Positions 59,036 to 64,000 of a stretch of 64,000 nt of DNA are shown here, one piece after another; positions within the stretch are counted from its first letter, which is position 1; every line of letters begins with the position of its first letter. This DNA is from Hydrogenophaga sp. (lineage in GTDB: Bacteria; Pseudomonadota; Gammaproteobacteria; Burkholderiales; Burkholderiaceae_C), in NCBI RefSeq assembly GCF_011390835.1, contig NZ_JAABRQ010000003.1, positions 1-64,000 on the forward strand, read 5' to 3'. The position numbers and the translations under genes were made by a program. The notes under the pieces were generated by a model. The model made no database searches and was not told where the DNA came from. It saw nothing but the letters and a program-made list of their open reading frames with translations.

Positions 59036-59974
59036 ATGACCGACCCCACCGCACCCAGCCCGACGGACATCGCCGACGCCGCGGAGGACGTATCTCTTCC
59101 CTGCGTGATGGTGTTCAACACAAACGACCCCAGCGGCGCCGGCGGCTTGGCGGCCGACGTGACGGCCATGTCCAGCGCCTCGGTTCACGTGCTGCCGGTG
59201 CTCACCGGCACCTATGTGCGTGACACCACCGAGATCCACGATCACTATGCGCTGGATGAAGAGGCGGTATCAGACCAGGCACGCTGCGCGCTGGAAGACA
59301 TCCCAGTTGCGGCCTTCAAAGTTGGTTTCGTCGGCAGCCCGGAAAACCTGGCGGCCATTGCCGAAATCACGACCGATTACGCTGATGTGCCGGTCGTCAC
59401 CTACATGCCCGATTTGTCCTGGTGGGACGAGCTGGCGATCGACACCTACCTGGATGCCTGCGTGGAGTTGCTGCTGCCGCAAACCACGGTGCTGGTGGGT
59501 AACCACAGCACGCTATGCCGCTGGCTGCTTCCCGACTGGGAAGGCGACAAGCCACCGCCGCCGCGCGAGGTGGCGCGTGCCGCCGCGGTGCACGGCGTGC
59601 CCTACACGCTGGTCACCGGCTTTAATGCCGCCGATCAGTACCTAGAAAGCCACCTCGCCAGCCCCGAGACCGTGCTGGCCAGTGCGCGCTACGAGCGTTT
59701 TGAGGCCACCTTCAGCGGGGCCGGAGACACCTTGTCGGCTGCTTTGTGCGCGTTGATTGCAGGCGGTTCGGACCTGCAGGCGGCCTGCGCCGAAGCGCTG
59801 ACCTATCTGGACCAGTGCCTGGATGCAGGATTCCAGCCCGGCATGGGCCATGCCGTGCCCGACCGTTTGTTCTGGGCCCACGACGAGACCGACGAAGACC
59901 TAGGCTCCGCCGATGGCGGCCCCGGGAGCGCCATCGATCCCGGCGACTTCCCGCTGGACACCACGCGCCACTGA
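59036..59974 (+). CDS. thiD: Hydroxymethylpyrimidine/phosphomethylpyrimidine kinase
   Basis: NTNDPSGAGGLAADVTAMSS ... FSGAGDTLSAALCA ribokinase-family motifs. Confidence 0.9.
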   Translation: MTDPTAPSPTDIADAAEDVSLPCVMVFNTNDPSGAGGLAADVTAMSSASVHVLPVLTGTYVRDTTEIHDHYALDEEAVSDQARCALEDIPVAAFKVGFVGSPENLAAIAEITTDYADVPVVTYMPDLSWWDELAIDTYLDACVELLLPQTTVLVGNHSTLCRWLLPDWEGDKPPPPREVARAAAVHGVPYTLVTGFNAADQYLESHLASPETVLASARYERFEATFSGAGDTLSAALCALIAGGSDLQAACAEALTYLDQCLDAGFQPGMGHAVPDRLFWAHDETDEDLGSADGGPGSAIDPGDFPLDTTRH

Positions 59975-60092
59975 TCCACGGGCGCCAGCCCACCCGCGTC
60001 GGCCACTGGGGGATACCGAATGCGGGACACTCATGCAAGGGCTTTAAGGCCTGCCAGACCCAAACAACGACCACAAAACCGATAAGACCGCC

Positions 60093-61388
60093 ATGACCGA
60101 CCGCAACCAAGTCCTGTTTGAACGAGCCAAGACCCTGATCCCCGGCGGCGTGAATTCGCCCGTGCGGGCTTTCAAGGCGGTGGGCGGCACGCCGCGCTTC
60201 GTCCAGCGAGCCCAGGGCGCCTATTTCTGGGATGCCAACGGCCAGAAGTACATTGACTACATCGGCTCCTGGGGCCCGATGATCCTGGGGCACGGCCACC
60301 CCGCGGTGCTGGAGGCGGTGCAAAAGGCGGCGCTCGACGGCTTTTCGTTTGGCGCGCCCACCGAGCGCGAGGTCGAGCTGGCCGAGGCCATCGTCGAGCT
60401 TGTGCCCAGCATCGACATGGTGCGGCTCGTGAGCTCGGGCACCGAAGCCGGCATGAGCGCCATCCGACTGGCGCGCGGTGCCACCGGGCGCAAGAAAATC
60501 ATCAAGTTCGAGGGCTGTTACCACGGCCATGCAGACGCTCTGCTGGTCAAGGCTGGCTCGGGTCTGGCCACTTTTGGTAACCCCACCAGCGCCGGCGTGC
60601 CACCCGAGGTGGTGCAACACACCATCGTCCTCGAGTACAACAACGTCGAGCAGCTGGAAGCCGCGTTCGTCGAACACGGACCCGAGGTTGCATGCCTGAT
60701 GATCGAGCCGATCGCGGGCAACATGAACTTCGTGCGCGCCTCGGTGCCGTTCATGACACGCTGCCGCGAGCTGTGCACACAACACGGTGCGCTGCTCGCT
60801 TTTGACGAGGTGATGACGGGTTTTCGTGTGGCGCTTGGCGGTGCACAAAGCGTCTACGCGAAGCTCATTCCCGGCTTCGAGCCCGACATGACGGTCATGG
60901 GCAAGGTGATAGGCGGCGGCATGCCGCTGGCCGCGTTTGGCGCCAAGCGCGCGGCGATGGAACAGCTGGCCCCACTGGGCGGCGTGTACCAGGCCGGCAC
61001 CCTGAGCGGTAATCCGGTGGCCACCGCCTGCGGACTGGCCACGCTGAAAGAAATCAGGAAGCCCGGCTTTTTTGAAGCGCTGTCGGCCACCACCCAGTCG
61101 CTGGTAAGCGGTCTGACTAGCGCCGCGACCGCCGAAGGCGTCACACTGTGCGGGGACAGCCAGGGCGGCATGTTCGGCGTGTTCCTGTTTGATCAACTGC
61201 CGCAGAACTACGCCAAGGTCATGACCACCGACGGGCCCACCTTCAACAAGCTGTTCCACGGTCTGCTGGATCGCGGCGTATACATCGCGCCCGCGCTATA
61301 TGAAGCAGGCTTTGTCAGCGCGGCACACACCGCACAAGACATTGCGGACACCGTGGCAGCAGCCCGCGAAGTCTTCAAGACGCTGTAA
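60093..61388 (+). CDS. hemL: Glutamate-1-semialdehyde 2,1-aminomutase
   Basis: [24 protein letters not shown] lysine region [14 protein letters not shown]. Confidence 0.97.
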   Translation: MTDRNQVLFERAKTLIPGGVNSPVRAFKAVGGTPRFVQRAQGAYFWDANGQKYIDYIGSWGPMILGHGHPAVLEAVQKAALDGFSFGAPTEREVELAEAIVELVPSIDMVRLVSSGTEAGMSAIRLARGATGRKKIIKFEGCYHGHADALLVKAGSGLATFGNPTSAGVPPEVVQHTIVLEYNNVEQLEAAFVEHGPEVACLMIEPIAGNMNFVRASVPFMTRCRELCTQHGALLAFDEVMTGFRVALGGAQSVYAKLIPGFEPDMTVMGKVIGGGMPLAAFGAKRAAMEQLAPLGGVYQAGTLSGNPVATACGLATLKEIRKPGFFEALSATTQSLVSGLTSAATAEGVTLCGDSQGGMFGVFLFDQLPQNYAKVMTTDGPTFNKLFHGLLDRGVYIAPALYEAGFVSAAHTAQDIADTVAAAREVFKTL

Positions 61389-61410
61389 CGAAACAAGTCA
61401 AGTCACGCGG

Positions 61411-61510
61411 ACCGAAGTGCCTTGTTCCGGGGCCACCGCGGAACCGGCTCTGCCGGGTCGCCAGTGGCTCCCCCTTGAGGGGATGATGCGCCGCAGGCGC
61501 GGCTCGGGGT
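61411..61510. repeat. Copy 2 of dispersed intergenic element
   Basis: ACCGAAGTGCCTTGTTCCGGGGCCACCGCGGAACCGGCTCTGCCGGG...CTCCCCCTTGAGGGG...; matches copies 1 and 3. Confidence 0.75.
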
Positions 61511-61515
61511 TGGAC

Positions 61516-63102
61516 TCAGTGCCTGAAGTGCCGGACCCCGGTCGTCACCATCACCACGCCGCGTTCATCCGCTGCATCGATCACCTCCTGATCGCGCATC
61601 GAACCACCCGGCTGGATGACGCAGCTGGCACCAGCGTCGACCACCACATCTAGGCCGTCGCGGAACGGAAAAAAGGCATCACTGGCCACCACCGTGTCCG
61701 CCAGCGAGAGCTGAGCGTGGCCAGCCTTGATGCTGGCGATGCGCGCCGAATCCAGGCGGCTCATCTGGCCGGCACCCACGCCCATGGTCATGCCGGCCTT
61801 GCAGAACACGATGGCGTTGGACTTGACGAACTTTGCCACTTTCCAGGCGAACAGCAGGTCATCAAGTTGTTGCTCGGTAGGCTGCTTTTTCGTGACCACC
61901 TTCAAGTCGGCCCGCGTGAGCACGTGGTTGTCGGCGCTTTGCATCAGCAGGCCCGAGCCGATGCGCTTGATGTCGGTGAGGTTCTGGCCTTGATCCCAGG
62001 CCGATGATCCGCCAGGTGGCAAAGCAATCTCCAGCACCCGGACATTGGCCTTGGCCTGAAAAATAGCCAGCGCTTCGGCTGAATAGCTTGGCGCCATCAG
62101 CACCTCGACAAACTGTTTGCTCACCGCCTCGGCCGCCGCTTTGTCCACCGGGCGGTTGAAGGCGATGATGCCGCCAAAGGCGCTGGTCGGATCGGTCTGG
62201 AAGGCTTTGCTGTAGCTTTCCAGCGCGTCTTGACCCACCGCCACGCCGCACGGGTTGGCGTGTTTCACGATCACGCAGGCGGGCACCTCAAAGCTCTTGA
62301 CGCACTCCCAAGCCGCATCGGCGTCGGCGATGTTGTTGTAGCTGAGCTCCTTGCCCTGCAGCTGTTTGGCCGTGACCAGCGAACCGGGAGCCGGGGACAG
62401 GTCACGGTAAAAAGCCGCGGTCTGGTGCGGGTTCTCGCCGTAGCGCAGATCTTGCAGCTTGACGAAGCGGCCGTTGGCCTGTTCCGCGTATTCCCTGCGC
62501 GCGGGCACCGCGGCCTGCGCATCGAAGGTGATGGAGGACAGGTAGTCGCTGATCGCGCCGTCGTACTGGCTGATGCGGTTGAACGCCGCCACAGACAGCG
62601 CAAAGCGCGTGGGGGCGCCAAGCTGGCCGCTGGCCTTGAGCTCGTCGATCACCGCCGGGTACTGGCTGGCATCGGTCAGCACCGCCACGTCTTTCCAGTT
62701 TTTGGCAGCGCTACGCACCATGGCTGGGCCCCCGATGTCGATGTTTTCGATCGCGTCGTCCAGCGTGCACCCCGGGTTGGCCACGGTAGCCTCAAAGGGA
62801 TAGAGGTTCACCACCAGCAGGTCGATGGTTTCGATGCCATGGGTCTTCAAGGCCGCCATGTGCTCGGGCAGGTCGCGGCGCGCCAGCAAGCCACCGTGTA
62901 CCTTAGGGTGCAACGTCTTCACCCGACCATCGAGCATCTCCGGAAATGCCGTGACTTCAGCCACCTCGGTCACGGGCAGGCCTTGTTCAGCCAGCAGCTT
63001 GGCGGTGCCGCCAGTGGAGATCAGCGACACACCCAGGCTGTGCAGCGCCTGGGCGAGTTCGACGATGCCGGTTTTGTCAGAGACAGAGATGAGAGCGCGC
63101 AT
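61516..63102 (-). CDS. purH: Bifunctional AICAR formyltransferase / IMP cyclohydrolase
   Basis: [44 protein letters not shown]. Confidence 0.97.
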   Translation of the reverse strand: MRALISVSDKTGIVELAQALHSLGVSLISTGGTAKLLAEQGLPVTEVAEVTAFPEMLDGRVKTLHPKVHGGLLARRDLPEHMAALKTHGIETIDLLVVNLYPFEATVANPGCTLDDAIENIDIGGPAMVRSAAKNWKDVAVLTDASQYPAVIDELKASGQLGAPTRFALSVAAFNRISQYDGAISDYLSSITFDAQAAVPARREYAEQANGRFVKLQDLRYGENPHQTAAFYRDLSPAPGSLVTAKQLQGKELSYNNIADADAAWECVKSFEVPACVIVKHANPCGVAVGQDALESYSKAFQTDPTSAFGGIIAFNRPVDKAAAEAVSKQFVEVLMAPSYSAEALAIFQAKANVRVLEIALPPGGSSAWDQGQNLTDIKRIGSGLLMQSADNHVLTRADLKVVTKKQPTEQQLDDLLFAWKVAKFVKSNAIVFCKAGMTMGVGAGQMSRLDSARIASIKAGHAQLSLADTVVASDAFFPFRDGLDVVVDAGASCVIQPGGSMRDQEVIDAADERGVVMVTTGVRHFRH

Positions 63103-63150
63103 ATGAGATGTGAGAAGAGGAAGGGTTCAGATCGGTTTTCGGAGCACGAG

Positions 63151-63272
63151 CCGCACTAGGTGAGGGCACGCCGTTCAGGGGCACCGCGGAACCGGCTTGG
63201 CCGGGCCACAGGGCCACCCTCCTCCCGCCGAAGGCGAGAGAGGGGGAGAGGCGAAGCGGCGCGGGGGGCAGC
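63151..63272. repeat. Copy 3 of dispersed intergenic element
   Basis: GTTCAGGGGCACCGCGGAACCGGCTTGGCCGGGCC...GAAGCGGCGCGGGGGGC; matches copies 1 and 2. Confidence 0.75.
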
Positions 63273-63274
63273 GC

Positions 63275-63514
63275 TCACTCCATCAATTTGTGTTCGAGGA
63301 GCTTTTTGCGCAAGGTGTTGCGGTTCAGGCCCAGCCACTGAGCCGCGCGCGACTGGTTGTTCTGCGACTGCTGCATGACCACCTCCAGCAAAGGCTTTTC
63401 CACCGCTTTGACCAGCATCTCGTGCAGCCCCGCCGGATCGGTGCCGTTGAGGTCCTGGAAATACGCTTCGAGGCTGGCACGAACGCAGTCGTGCAGATTG
63501 TTCTGCTGGCTCAT
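63275..63514 (-). CDS. fis: Fis family nucleoid/transcription factor
   Basis: PLLEVVMQQSQNNQSRAAQWLGLNRNTLRKKLLEHKL HTH. Confidence 0.93.
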   Translation of the reverse strand: MSQQNNLHDCVRASLEAYFQDLNGTDPAGLHEMLVKAVEKPLLEVVMQQSQNNQSRAAQWLGLNRNTLRKKLLEHKLME

Positions 63515-63575
63515 GCCATCGCCTTCGTGCCGCGCACTTCGGTGCGAGCGTGTTGGGATCGGTCCTGCGCTTTGA

Positions 63576-64000
63576 TCATGCGGCCAGTTTCCATTGTTTT
63601 TGTGGGGGGGGGTGCAGCGCCTCGAGGCCGGCGACCCAGGCGTCGAAGCTGTCGCGAACGCAGTCGAGCTGAGCGCGTGCCGAGATCAACCCGTTGATGT
63701 GGGCGCGGAAACGGGCCGCGGCGCCCGCGGGCAATGGCAGCGCCTGCGCGTACCAGCCCAGGTGTTTGCGCGCGCTGCGCACGCCGGTGAGCTCGCCATA
63801 CAGCCGGTGATGGTCTTCCAGGTGATCGAGCAGCCAGCCCTTGACCTCCATCAGGTCGGGCGGCGGCAGGTGCTCTCCAGTGGCGAGAAAGTGCGCAATC
63901 TCGCGGAAGATCCACGGTCGGCCCTGGGCCGCGCGACCGATCATGAGGGCATCGGCGCCGGTGCGGGCGAGCACATCGCGCGCCGCCTCCGGGCTGCAGA
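63576..64000 (-). CDS. dusB: tRNA-dihydrouridine synthase DusB, C-terminal part (gene continues past window end)
   Basis: TGADALMIGRAAQGRPWIFREI motif; partial, coupled to fis. Confidence 0.9.
   Translation of the reverse strand, partial: CSPEAARDVLARTGADALMIGRAAQGRPWIFREIAHFLATGEHLPPPDLMEVKGWLLDHLEDHHRLYGELTGVRSARKHLGWYAQALPLPAGAAARFRAHINGLISARAQLDCVRDSFDAWVAGLEALHPPPQKQWKLAA

Noticed and set aside
63511-63915. 134-aa ORF overlapping dusB as an independent gene
   Set aside because: Out-of-frame reading of dusB upstream of the C9 tract; only its tail is of interest, as a frameshift extension
1-64000. CRISPR arrays, prophage, IS elements, toxin-antitoxin or defence islands
   Set aside because: Looked for repeated spacers, transposase/integrase motifs and defence families on both strands; none seen

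Overview
The window is a GC-rich betaproteobacterial chromosome segment. Gene content and order look like Burkholderiales/Comamonadaceae, possibly Hydrogenophaga or a relative, but this is judged from gene families only. It is almost entirely core genome. From left to right it contains: a caa3/aa3-type cytochrome c oxidase cluster (ctaC, ctaD, small assembly ORF, ctaG, DUF2970, ctaE, SURF1, ctaA, ctaB, sco); comF, trmL, an orphan ParA, tauE and cytochrome c4; moxR/GNAT/coxE; tamA-tamB; tRNA-Arg(CCT); a DUF3482 GTPase with a DUF2868 membrane protein; a second BamA/TamA-like outer-membrane protein; a divergent Fe-type ABC permease and ATPase; an eight-gene copper locus (three DUF2946 proteins, Sco, PCuAC, Spy-like, Crp/Fnr regulator, TonB copper receptor); GST and cbpA-cbpM; a pyrimidine operon (pyrR, pyrB, pseudo-dihydroorotase) with ruvX and yqgE; photolyase; the Pil-Chp chemosensory operon; rubredoxin, thiD, hemL, purH, fis and partial dusB. 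I saw no CRISPR array, prophage, IS element or rRNA. The best leads are: (1) the copper locus with three diverging DUF2946 paralogs around a Crp/Fnr-type regulator; (2) perfect FNR-type palindromes at matching positions upstream of ctaC and cytochrome c4; (3) the coupled DUF2868/DUF3482 pair; (4) a C9 tract at the 3' end of dusB whose slippage would bring the dusB stop onto the fis start; (5) a dispersed intergenic element with at least three copies. All family names come from reading translated sequence; no database search was run.
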